Source: Jiangella mangrovi (lineage in GTDB: Bacteria > Actinomycetota > Actinomycetes > Jiangellales > Jiangellaceae). From it: a DNA stretch of 64,000 nucleotides. Position 1 is the first letter of the stretch. Each line of letters starts with the position of its first letter. Below are positions 38,809-46,719 of this stretch, piece by piece. The DNA lies in the NCBI RefSeq assembly GCF_014204975.1, contig NZ_JACHMM010000001.1, positions 1,922,001 to 1,986,000 on the forward strand, written 5' to 3'. The position numbers and the translations under genes were made by a program. The notes under the pieces were generated by a model. The model searched no databases and was not told the origin of the DNA. It saw nothing but the letters and a program-made list of their open reading frames with translations.

Positions 38809-40332
38809 ATGGATCTGGACGGAATCCTGCGCGGATTCGAACTGGCCCTCACGCCGGAGCTGATGCTGGCGGCACTGCTCGGAGCGATCCTCGGCACCCT
38901 GGTCGGCGTCCTGCCCGGCATCGGCCCGGTGGCCGGCGCCGCGCTGATCCTGCCCATCACGTTCGACTACTCGCCGGCGGTCGGCCTCATCATGATCGCC
39001 GGCATCTACCTGGGCGGCCAGTACGGCGGGTCGACGACATCGGTGCTGCTGAACATCCCCGGCGAGGGCTCGGCCATCGTGGCCACGTTCGACGGCTACA
39101 AGATGACCCAGAAGGGACGCGGCGGGGCGGCCCTGACCATCATGGCGGTCGGGTCGTTCATCGCCGGCACCATCGCGTTGGTCCTGCTGATGACCGTCGC
39201 GCCCAAGGCGGCCACGTTCGCGCTCGAGTTCGGCTCGGCGGAGTTCTTCGCGGTGACCGCGGGCGGCCTGCTGGCGCTGGCCCGCATCTCCGGCGGCACG
39301 CTCAGCGACGGCCTGGTCCCGATGATGGTCGGCGTCGCGGTGTCGACGGTCGGCCTCGAGGGGGCGACGGGGTACAGCCGGTTCACGTTCGGCAACCTCG
39401 ACCTCAGCCTCGGCTTCGCGCTGGCCTCCGTCGCCGTCGGCCTCTACGGCATCTCCGAGCTCATGCTCATGCTCGAGGAGCGCGCCGGGGTGAAGCTGCC
39501 GAAGAAGGTGCGGCTGCGCGAGCTGCTGCCCACCCGCGAGGAGTGGCGGCGCGCGGTGCCGCCGTGGCTGCGCGGCTCGTTCCTCGGCTTCGGGTTCGGC
39601 CTGCTCCCGGGCCCGTCCGCCTCGCTGTCGACGTTCTCGTCGTACAAGCTGGAGCAGTCGGTGTCGAAGCACCGCAAGGAGCTGGGCACCGGCGCGGTCG
39701 AGGGCATCGCCGGCCCCGAGGCGGCCAACAACTCCGCCGCGCTGGGCAGCCTGGCGCCGGTGCTGGTGCTGGGCCTGCCGTTCTCGGCGACGCTGGCGCT
39801 CATGCTGTCGGCCATGGTGGTGCAGGGCGTGCAGCCCGGCCCGCTGCTGGTCAGCCAGCACCCGGACCTGTTCTGGTCGATCATCGCCGCGATGTACGTC
39901 GCGAACGTCATGCTGCTGATCCTCAACCTGCCGATGGTCGGGGTGTGGGTGCGCTTCCTCAAGACCCCGCGCTACATCCTGGTGCCGCTGATCATCCTGG
40001 TGGCCTGCATCGGCAGCTTCAGCATCAACAGCAACATGATCGACATCTACACGATCGCGATCTTCGGCGTCGTCGGCTACATCATGCGCAAGCTCGACTT
40101 CAACCTCGCCTCGCTGCTGGTGGGCGTCGTGCTCGGCCCGCTCATCGAGAAGTACTTCCGCGAGGGCATGTTCATCTCCGGCGGCGATCTCACCTACTTC
40201 GTGTCGACGCCCATCTCCATCACCATCTGGGTCGTCATCGCGGTCCTGGTCATCGCGGCGCCGGTGCTCAAGATGGTCAGGCGCCGTGGTGCCCGCAAGG
40301 ACGAGCTGGCCGAGGCGATGCAGGAGAGCTGA
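38809..40332 (+). CDS. tctA: Tripartite tricarboxylate transporter large permease TctA
   Basis: The 507-residue product is the main permease with about twelve membrane segments. Conserved blocks are VGVLPGIGPVAGAALILPIT, MIAGIYLGGQYGGSTTSVLL, NIPGEGSAIVATFDGYKMTQ and GPEAANNSAALGSLAPVLVL. These match TctA closely, and the operon order C-B-A is usual. It completes a sodium- or proton-driven carboxylate uptake system. It ends 15 bases before the convergent phosphotransferase gene. Confidence 0.95.
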   Translation: MDLDGILRGFELALTPELMLAALLGAILGTLVGVLPGIGPVAGAALILPITFDYSPAVGLIMIAGIYLGGQYGGSTTSVLLNIPGEGSAIVATFDGYKMTQKGRGGAALTIMAVGSFIAGTIALVLLMTVAPKAATFALEFGSAEFFAVTAGGLLALARISGGTLSDGLVPMMVGVAVSTVGLEGATGYSRFTFGNLDLSLGFALASVAVGLYGISELMLMLEERAGVKLPKKVRLRELLPTREEWRRAVPPWLRGSFLGFGFGLLPGPSASLSTFSSYKLEQSVSKHRKELGTGAVEGIAGPEAANNSAALGSLAPVLVLGLPFSATLALMLSAMVVQGVQPGPLLVSQHPDLFWSIIAAMYVANVMLLILNLPMVGVWVRFLKTPRYILVPLIILVACIGSFSINSNMIDIYTIAIFGVVGYIMRKLDFNLASLLVGVVLGPLIEKYFREGMFISGGDLTYFVSTPISITIWVVIAVLVIAAPVLKMVRRRGARKDELAEAMQES

Positions 40333-40347
40333 GCACGGTGGACGGCC

Positions 40348-41094
40348 TCACCTCCGCGATCTCAGCACGTCGACCTCGCAGCCCGGCATGAACGGGTCGA
40401 AGCCGTGCTCGATCAGCCAGCGGATCGCCAGCAGGCTGCGCATCGACCACCACGCGCGGATCACGTCGAGGTCGACGTCGGCGCCGTAGCCGGCGAGGAC
40501 GTCGTGGAGGTGCTCCTCGTGCCCGAGCGTCAGGGTCGCGAGGTCGTAGACGGCATCGCCCCCGCCGGCCTCGGACCAGTCGATGATGCCGGTGACCTCG
40601 TCGCCGTCGACGAACACGTGAGCGATCTGCAGGTCGCCGTGGGTGAACGCCGGAGTCCACGGCCGGAGCGCGGCCTCGGCGACCCGGCGGTTGCGGGTGA
40701 CCAGCTCGGCGGGCAGGACGCCGGTCGTCACGAGCCACTCGCACTCGCTGTCGAGCTCCGCCGTCCAGGCGTCGATGCTCCGGCCGGCCCGGCCGGGCCA
40801 GGGCGGCGACGGAGCGTCGTGCAGCATGCGGATGGCGGCACCCGCCGCGGCCCACGCCGACGATGGGGTGGTCGACGGCCGGCCGAGGCGGCCGAGCACG
40901 GTCCCCCGGACCGCGGCGATCGCGAGCACGGGCGGCCTGCGCCAGAGGATCTCCGGGGTCGGGACCGGCGCCAGGGCCATCGCCTCGACCTCGACCTCGG
41001 TGCGGGCCTGGTCGGCGTCGACCTTGAGGAACACGTCGCCGACGCGCAGGGTCGCGCGCTCGGCGTGGGCGACGACGACCTGCACCTCATCCAT
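40348..41094 (-). CDS. Aminoglycoside phosphotransferase (APH) family kinase
   Basis: The 248-residue product has a kinase-like fold with the catalytic loop FTHGDLQIAHVFVD (HGDxxxxN-like, with H at the Asn position) and the metal motif TGIIDWSEAGGGDAVYDLAT. Such proteins phosphorylate small molecules, such as antibiotics, choline or sugars. The first 25 residues are atypical and the ATP-binding lobe is short. It lies on the opposite strand to the transporter and dehydrogenase genes and has no clear role in the island. Confidence 0.8.
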   Translation of the reverse strand: MDEVQVVVAHAERATLRVGDVFLKVDADQARTEVEVEAMALAPVPTPEILWRRPPVLAIAAVRGTVLGRLGRPSTTPSSAWAAAGAAIRMLHDAPSPPWPGRAGRSIDAWTAELDSECEWLVTTGVLPAELVTRNRRVAEAALRPWTPAFTHGDLQIAHVFVDGDEVTGIIDWSEAGGGDAVYDLATLTLGHEEHLHDVLAGYGADVDLDVIRAWWSMRSLLAIRWLIEHGFDPFMPGCEVDVLRSRR

Positions 41095-41121
41095 CGCGAC
41101 CAGTATCCCGGTCGCGTGCGG

Positions 41122-42564
41122 TCAGGGCTGGACGTAGGCCGTCTTGGTCTGGGTGAAGAAGTGCCGGGCGTAGCTGCCCTGCTCGCGCGGTCCGTAGCTG
41201 GAGCCCTTGCGGCCGCCGAACGGGACGTGCGGGTCGACGCCGGCAGTGGGCAGGTTGACCATGACCATGCCGGTCTCGCTGTGCGCCTGGAAGTGCTCGG
41301 CGTGCCGGAGCGACGTGGTGCAGATGCCGGCCACCAGGCCGTACGGCGTGTCGTTGGCGACGGCGAGCGCCTCGTCGTAGTCGGCGACCCGGATGACGCC
41401 GGCCACCGGACCGAAGATCTCCTCGCGGTTGACCCGGGCGGTGTTGCCGAGGCCGGTGATCAGCGCCGGAGAGAGGTAGAAGCCGTCATGCTCGAGCTCC
41501 ACCTGCTCGCCGCCGTGCACCGTCGCCCCCGGGGTGTCGCCGGCCAGCTTCAGGTAGCCGAGGTCGGTGTCGAGCTGCGCCTGCGAGACGACGGGGCCGA
41601 CGACGGTGTCCGGGTGCAGCGAGTGCCCCACGGTCAGCCCGGCCATGCGGGCCAGCAGCCGTTCGACGAACGCGTCGTGCACGGCGTCCTCGACCAGCAG
41701 CCGGCTCGACGCCGTGCACCGCTGGCCGGTCTGGAAGAACGCGCCGTTCACCGCGACCTCGACGGCGGCGTCGAGGTCGGCGTCGGCCAGGACGACGAGC
41801 GGGTTCTTGCCGCCCATCTCGAGTTGGACGCGGACCATGCGGGCGGCGCCGGCCGCGGCGACGTGCCGGCCGACCTGCTCGGAGCCGGTGAACGTCAGGG
41901 CGTCGACGCCGGGGTGGCCGATGATCGCCTCGCCCACCACCGAGCCGCGCCCGGTGACCAGGTTGAACACTCCGGGCGGGAAGCCCGCGGACTCGATGAT
42001 GCGGGTGAGCGCGTGCGCGGTGGCGGGGACCAGGTCAGCCGGCTTGAGCACGACGGTGTTGCCGAACGCCAGCGCCGGCGCGGCCTTCCACGACGGGATG
42101 GCGATGGGGAAGTTCCAGGGCGTGATGATGCCGACGACGCCGATGGGCTCGTGGTGCACGTTGATGGCGATGCCCTCGCGGGTGGACGCCTGCCGGTCGC
42201 CGGTGAGGCGCAGCGCCTCGCCGCTGAAGAACCGGAACAGCTGGCCGGCGCGCAGCACCTCGGCGTGCGCCTCGGCGCGCGTCTTGCCCTCCTCGCGCGC
42301 GAGCAGCTCGGCCAGCTGGTCCGCCTCGGCCAGGATGCGGGCGGCGACGGCCTCGAGCAGGTCGGCGCGGCGCTGGGGCGAGGTGCGCGACCAGGCGGGG
42401 AACGCGGCCCGGGCGGCGGCGACGGCGTCGTCCACGGCACTCGCGGGCGCCTGAACGAAGCGGCCGACCACATCGCTGCGGTCGGCCGGGCTCACGTCGT
42501 CGACGGGTTCAGCGCCCGCGGGAACGACCCATTCGCCACCGATGTAACAGCCAAGGAGCGTCAT
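41122..42564 (-). CDS. Aldehyde dehydrogenase, ketoglutarate-semialdehyde-type
   Basis: The 480-residue product is an NAD(P)-dependent aldehyde dehydrogenase. Motifs are ITPWNFPIAIPSWKAAPALA (coenzyme), FTGSEQVGRHVA, the catalytic Glu in VQLEMGGKNPLVVL, the catalytic Cys in FFQTGQRCTASSRLLVE and the C-terminal PFGGRKGSSYGPREQGSYAR. The last motif recalls 2,5-dioxovalerate (alpha-ketoglutarate semialdehyde) dehydrogenases. The ATG at 42564 is within a few bases of the likely transcription start, so the message may be leaderless. It is divergent from the FAD/Fe-S oxidase gene. Confidence 0.85.
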   Translation of the reverse strand: MTLLGCYIGGEWVVPAGAEPVDDVSPADRSDVVGRFVQAPASAVDDAVAAARAAFPAWSRTSPQRRADLLEAVAARILAEADQLAELLAREEGKTRAEAHAEVLRAGQLFRFFSGEALRLTGDRQASTREGIAINVHHEPIGVVGIITPWNFPIAIPSWKAAPALAFGNTVVLKPADLVPATAHALTRIIESAGFPPGVFNLVTGRGSVVGEAIIGHPGVDALTFTGSEQVGRHVAAAGAARMVRVQLEMGGKNPLVVLADADLDAAVEVAVNGAFFQTGQRCTASSRLLVEDAVHDAFVERLLARMAGLTVGHSLHPDTVVGPVVSQAQLDTDLGYLKLAGDTPGATVHGGEQVELEHDGFYLSPALITGLGNTARVNREEIFGPVAGVIRVADYDEALAVANDTPYGLVAGICTTSLRHAEHFQAHSETGMVMVNLPTAGVDPHVPFGGRKGSSYGPREQGSYARHFFTQTKTAYVQP

Positions 42565-42598
42565 ATATCGGATATTAGCATGCCAGACGCGCTATGCT
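42561..42598. promoter_or_regulatory. Divergent promoter region with operator-like site (aldehyde dehydrogenase / FAD oxidase)
   Basis: TCATATATCG (42561-42570) is the exact inverse of the CGATATATGA at 26886-26895, and it overlaps the aldehyde dehydrogenase start codon. On the minus strand TAATAT (42577-42572) is a good -10 element about 8 bases before that ATG. On the plus strand TATGCT (42593-42598) is the same -10 hexamer as in the tct promoter, without a clear -35 element. TAGATTCC (42599-42606) recalls the 24719 site. Confidence 0.55.
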
Positions 42599-42623
42599 AG
42601 ATTCCCTCCGGGAGGGCAGTAGC

Positions 42624-45551
42624 ATGCGAAGCATGGAGCCGGACGACGCCGGAGACCTCGCCTCGGCGCTCCGGGCCCGCGGTCTTCGCCAGGTCGACGC
42701 GTCGACGCTGCGGCGGGCCGAGTACGCCACCGACGCCTCCAACTACCGCGTGGTCCCGCGGGTCGTCGTGTTCCCGCACGACGCCGACGAGGTGGCCGGC
42801 GTGGTCGAGGTGGCGCGCGACCTGGGCGTCCCGGTGACGGCGCGCGGCGGCGGCACCTCGGTGGCCGGCAACGCCGTCGGGCCGGGCATCGTCATGGACC
42901 TCTCCGCCCACCTGAACCGGATCGAGCGGCTCGACCCCGAGGAGCGGGTCGCCGTCGTCGAGCCCGGCGTGGTGCTCGGGTCGCTGCAGAAGCTGGCCGG
43001 GCCGCACGGGCTGCGGTTCGGGCCCGACCCGTCGACGTGGTCGCGCTGCACCATCGGCGGCATGATCGGCAACAACGCCTGCGGCCACCGCGCCCTGGCG
43101 TACGGCCGCACGGCCGACAACGTGCTCGGGCTCGACGTCCTCGACGGGCGCGGGCACCGGTTCACCGCGCGCCGCGACCTCGACGCCGCCGCCGGGCTGT
43201 CCGACCTGGTCACCGCGAACCTCGACGTCATCCGCACCGAGCTGGGAAGGTTCGGGCGACAGATCTCCGGCTACTCGCTCGAGCACCTGCTGCCCGAGAA
43301 CGGCCACGACCTCGCCAAGGCGCTGGTCGGCACCGAGGGCACCTGCGGCATCGTGCTGAAGGCGACCCTGAAGCTGGTCGAGGTGCCGCGGCAGCCGGTG
43401 CTCGTCGTCCTCGGCTTCCCGGACATGCCGGCGGCCGCCGACGCCGTCCTGGGCCTGCTCCCGCACCGGCCCCTGGCCATCGAGGGACTGGACCGCCGCA
43501 TTCTCGAGACCGTCCGGGTCATCCGCGGTGCCGAGGCCGTGCCCGCGCTGCCCGACGGCGGCGGCTGGCTGCTCGTCGAGGTCAGCGGCGCGGACCCCGG
43601 CGACGCGCGTGAGCGGGCCGATCGGCTGGCCGCCGACGCGCGCGAGGCCGGCGCCACCGGCGTCCGGGTGCTGCCCGACGGCCCCGAGGCGCGGGCCATC
43701 TGGCGCATCCGCGAGGACGGCGCCGGACTGGCCGGGCGGACGCTCGAGGGCAAGCAGGCCTGGCCCGGGCTCGAGGACGCCGCCGTCCCCACCGAGCACC
43801 TGGGCGCCTACCTGCGCGACCTCGACGTGCTGCTCGAGCGGCACGGGCTGGCGGGGTCTCCGTTCGGGCACTTCGGTGACGGCTGCGTGCACGTGCGGGT
43901 CGACGTGCCGCTGCACACCGGCGGGGCGGCGCTGCGGTCGCTGATGACCGACGCCGCGCAGCTGATCGGCGGCTACGGCGGCTCGATGTCCGGAGAGCAC
44001 GGCGACGGCCGGGCCCGCGGCGAGCTGCTGCCGTACCTGTACTCCGAGCGGATGATCGGGGTGTTCGAACGGTTCAAGGCGCTCTTCGACCCGGACGACC
44101 TGCTGAACCCGGAGATCGTGGTCCGCCCGGCGCCGCTCGACCGCGACCTGCGCCGTCCGGCCGCCGCGCCGATGCCGGCCGTCCCCGCGGCCGGTGGCTT
44201 CGCGTTCGCCCACGACGGCGGCGACGTCACCAACGCGGTGCACCGCTGCGTCGGCGTGGGCAAGTGCCGGGCCGACCTCACCTCGACCGGCGGCTTCATG
44301 TGCCCGTCGTTCCTGGCGGTCGGCGACGAGACCACGTCCACCCGCGGCCGCGCCCGGGTGCTGCAAGAGATGCTGAACGGGTCGCTGGTGCAGCGCGACT
44401 GGCGGGCGCCCGAGGTGCACGAGGCGCTGGACCTGTGCCTGTCGTGCAAGGCCTGCTCCACCGACTGCCCGGCCGGCGTCGACATGGCGACCTACAAGTC
44501 CGAGGTGCTGCACCGCGCCTACCAGGGCCGCCGCCGGCCGCTGACGCACTACACGCTGGGCCGGCTGCCGCGCTGGGCCCGGCTGGCGTCGCGGTTCGCC
44601 CGGCCGCTGAACGCGCTGGCATCGGTCCGGCCGCTGGAACGGCTGGCGCTGCGCCTCGGCGGCATGGACCCGCGGCGGTCGATCCCGCGGTTCGCGCCGA
44701 TGCCGTTCCATCGGTGGTGGAAGCGGCGGAGGTTGTCGGCGCCCGCCCGTAGGGTGGGGACCCTCCCTCACGGGGCGGGGTCCAACGACCAGCGGCCGCG
44801 GGTGCTGCTGTGGGTCGACACCTTCACCGACCTCATGTCGCCGTCCATCGGCGTCGCGGCCGTCGAGCTGCTCGAGTCCGCCGGCTACGAGGTGCTGACG
44901 CCGCCGCCGGGCGTGTGCTGCGGGCTGACCTGGATCACCACGGGGCAGCTCGACGGCGCGCGGTCGCAGCTGACGCCGCTGGTCGCCGCGCTGGCGCCGT
45001 ACGCCGAGCAGGGCATCCCGATCGTCGGACTGGAGCCATCGTGCACCGCCGTCCTGCGGGGCGACCTCACCGAGCTGCTCCCCGCGGACCCGCGAGCTGC
45101 CGCCGTCGCCGCCGGGACCATGACGCTGGCGGAGCTGCTGACCGGCACCGGACCCGAGCAGTGGGAGCGGCCGGACCTCACCGGCATCGAGGTCGTGGTC
45201 CAGCCCCACTGTCACCACCACTCGGTGCTGGGGTTCGGCCCGGACGAGGCGCTGCTGCACTCGCTCGGAGCGACCACGACCGTCCTCGCCGGCTGCTGCG
45301 GGCTGGCCGGCAACTTCGGCATGGAGCGCGGCCACTACGAGGTGTCGGTGGCGGTGGCCGAGAACGCGCTGCTCCCGGCGCTGCGCGAGGCGAAGCCGGG
45401 AACCCTGCTGCTGGCCGACGGGCTGTCCTGCCGGACCCAGGCCGACCAGCTGGCCGGCGTCCGCGGCCTGCACCTCGCCGAGCTGCTGGTGCGCGGTGCG
45501 GTCACGACGCGTCCTGTCACATCCGCCGGCCGCGATCCGTCAGGTGGGTGA
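42624..45551 (+). CDS. FAD-linked oxidase with Fe-S and CCG domains (D-lactate/glycolate-oxidase-like)
   Basis: The 975-residue product is a multidomain dehydrogenase of 2-hydroxyacids. It contains an FAD_binding_4 domain (TARGGGTSVAGNAVGPGIVM, SRCTIGGMIGNNACGHRALA), an FAD-oxidase C-terminal domain (GSMSGEHGDGRARGELLPYL), two 4Fe-4S segments (HRCVGVGKCRADL and LCLSCKACSTDCPAGVDMAT) and two CCG domains (PGVCCGLTW, QPHCHHHSVL and GCCGLAGNFGM). I chose ATG 42624, which follows GGAGGG. It is divergent from the aldehyde dehydrogenase. Oxidation of a D-2-hydroxyacid with electrons passed to the respiratory chain is likely. Confidence 0.9.
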   Translation: MRSMEPDDAGDLASALRARGLRQVDASTLRRAEYATDASNYRVVPRVVVFPHDADEVAGVVEVARDLGVPVTARGGGTSVAGNAVGPGIVMDLSAHLNRIERLDPEERVAVVEPGVVLGSLQKLAGPHGLRFGPDPSTWSRCTIGGMIGNNACGHRALAYGRTADNVLGLDVLDGRGHRFTARRDLDAAAGLSDLVTANLDVIRTELGRFGRQISGYSLEHLLPENGHDLAKALVGTEGTCGIVLKATLKLVEVPRQPVLVVLGFPDMPAAADAVLGLLPHRPLAIEGLDRRILETVRVIRGAEAVPALPDGGGWLLVEVSGADPGDARERADRLAADAREAGATGVRVLPDGPEARAIWRIREDGAGLAGRTLEGKQAWPGLEDAAVPTEHLGAYLRDLDVLLERHGLAGSPFGHFGDGCVHVRVDVPLHTGGAALRSLMTDAAQLIGGYGGSMSGEHGDGRARGELLPYLYSERMIGVFERFKALFDPDDLLNPEIVVRPAPLDRDLRRPAAAPMPAVPAAGGFAFAHDGGDVTNAVHRCVGVGKCRADLTSTGGFMCPSFLAVGDETTSTRGRARVLQEMLNGSLVQRDWRAPEVHEALDLCLSCKACSTDCPAGVDMATYKSEVLHRAYQGRRRPLTHYTLGRLPRWARLASRFARPLNALASVRPLERLALRLGGMDPRRSIPRFAPMPFHRWWKRRRLSAPARRVGTLPHGAGSNDQRPRVLLWVDTFTDLMSPSIGVAAVELLESAGYEVLTPPPGVCCGLTWITTGQLDGARSQLTPLVAALAPYAEQGIPIVGLEPSCTAVLRGDLTELLPADPRAAAVAAGTMTLAELLTGTGPEQWERPDLTGIEVVVQPHCHHHSVLGFGPDEALLHSLGATTTVLAGCCGLAGNFGMERGHYEVSVAVAENALLPALREAKPGTLLLADGLSCRTQADQLAGVRGLHLAELLVRGAVTTRPVTSAGRDPSGG
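45515..45541 (+). promoter_or_regulatory. ECF41-type sigma target promoter
   Basis: TGTCACA (45515-45521), 16 bases, then CGTC (45538-45541) is a perfect match to the published ECF41 target promoter pattern (TGTCACA-N16-CGTC). It lies inside the end of the FAD-oxidase gene and 39 bases before the sigma gene, so the sigma factor probably activates its own transcription. Confidence 0.7.
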
Positions 45552-45579
45552 CGGACCGACCCGGGGAGAATGTGACGCG

Positions 45580-46482
45580 ATGCGCGACGACGACTGGCTG
45601 GCTCAGCGGTTCGAGGAGAACCGGTCGCGGCTGCGGGCGGTGGCCTACCGCATGCTCGGCTCTGCCACTGAGGCCGACGACGCCGTGCAGGAGTCCTGGT
45701 TGCGGCTCAGCCGCACCGACACCAGCGACGTGCAGAACCTGGGCGGCTGGCTCACGACGGTGGTGTCGCGGGTGGCGCTGGACATGCTGCGCTCGCGGAC
45801 GTCGCGGCGCGAGGACCCGCTCGACGACGACGGCAGCGCCGCGGTCACGGCCGACGAGGCCGCCCCCGACCCCGAGGGCGAGGCGCTCCTGGCCGACGCC
45901 GTCGGGCCGGCGCTGCTGGTGGTGCTCGACTCGCTGGCGCCGGCCGAGCGGCTGGCCTTCGTCCTGCACGACCTGTTCGCGGTGCCGTTCGACGAGATCG
46001 CGGACATCCTCGACCGCTCACCCGCCGCCACCCGGCAGCTGGCCAGCCGGGCGCGCCGGCGCATCCAGGGTGCGGACCGGCCGTCGTCGGACCCGCCCCG
46101 GCAGAAGCTCGTCGTCGACGCGTTCCTCGCCGCCTCGCGCAACGGCCGGTTCGAGGACCTGATCGCGCTGCTCGACCCCGACGTGGTGCTCCGCGCCGAC
46201 CAGGTCGCCATCGACAACGCGGCGGCCGGTCGCGACCAGGGCGCACCGGAGCTCGTCCGCCTGCTGCGCGGCTCCGAGGCCGTCGCCGGTGTGTTCTCGG
46301 GCCGGGCCCAGCACGCCGAGACCGTGCTGGTCGACGGCGTCTACGCGGGGGCGTGGGCTCCGGACGGAACGCCGCGGGCGCTGTTCCGGTTCACCTTCGA
46401 CGGCGACCGCATCACCGCCATCGACATGGTCGGCGACCCCGCCACCATCGCCGAGCTGGAGGTCACGCTGCTGCACGGGTGA
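45580..46482 (+). CDS. ECF41-type RNA polymerase sigma factor with fused SnoaL-like domain
   Basis: The 300-residue product has sigma region 2 (LRAVAYRMLGSATEADDAVQ, ESWLRLSR), region 4 (RLAFVLHDLFAVPFDEIADI, LDRSPAATRQLASRARRRIQ) and a C-terminal NTF2/SnoaL-like extension (about 190-300; FLAASRNGRFEDLIALLDPD). The fused C-terminal domain defines the ECF41/SigJ group, in which it modulates sigma activity in place of an anti-sigma factor. ATG 45580 follows GGGGAGAA. The ECF41 promoter match just upstream supports this. No oxidoreductase or CMD gene, the usual ECF41 target, is adjacent downstream. Confidence 0.9.
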   Translation: MRDDDWLAQRFEENRSRLRAVAYRMLGSATEADDAVQESWLRLSRTDTSDVQNLGGWLTTVVSRVALDMLRSRTSRREDPLDDDGSAAVTADEAAPDPEGEALLADAVGPALLVVLDSLAPAERLAFVLHDLFAVPFDEIADILDRSPAATRQLASRARRRIQGADRPSSDPPRQKLVVDAFLAASRNGRFEDLIALLDPDVVLRADQVAIDNAAAGRDQGAPELVRLLRGSEAVAGVFSGRAQHAETVLVDGVYAGAWAPDGTPRALFRFTFDGDRITAIDMVGDPATIAELEVTLLHG

Positions 46483-46499
46483 GCCGGCCGGCCGGAGAC

Positions 46500-46660
46500 G
46501 ATAGGATCGCGAATGCCCGGGCTGCGGCCCGGGTGCGACGAGTGTCTGCGAAGTCCGGTTCGATTCCGGCGCTGTCCCGCAACTGTGAAGCCGCCCGCCA
46601 CCGCGGACGGACGAGTCAGGTCGCCAGCCTCGTGGCTCGGATTCGTCCTCGGTAGAAGGG
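46500..46660 (+). ncRNA. Cobalamin (B12) riboswitch
   Basis: The leader of the btuF operon contains the conserved B12-element core TTCCGGCGCTGTCCCGCAAC then TGTGAAG (46564-46590) and a downstream GAGTCAGGTCGCCAGCC (46613-46629), with a CCCGGG...CCCGGG stem on its 5' side. Cobalamin binding should repress the downstream genes. The element ends about 60 bases before the TTG start, whose GAAGGAGG could be sequestered. The exact ends are approximate. Confidence 0.88.
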
Positions 46661-46719
46661 CGGTTCGCAGATGGCGCCCCGCCATCCGCGCCCCTTTACC
46701 GTCGTGAAGGAGGCGCACG

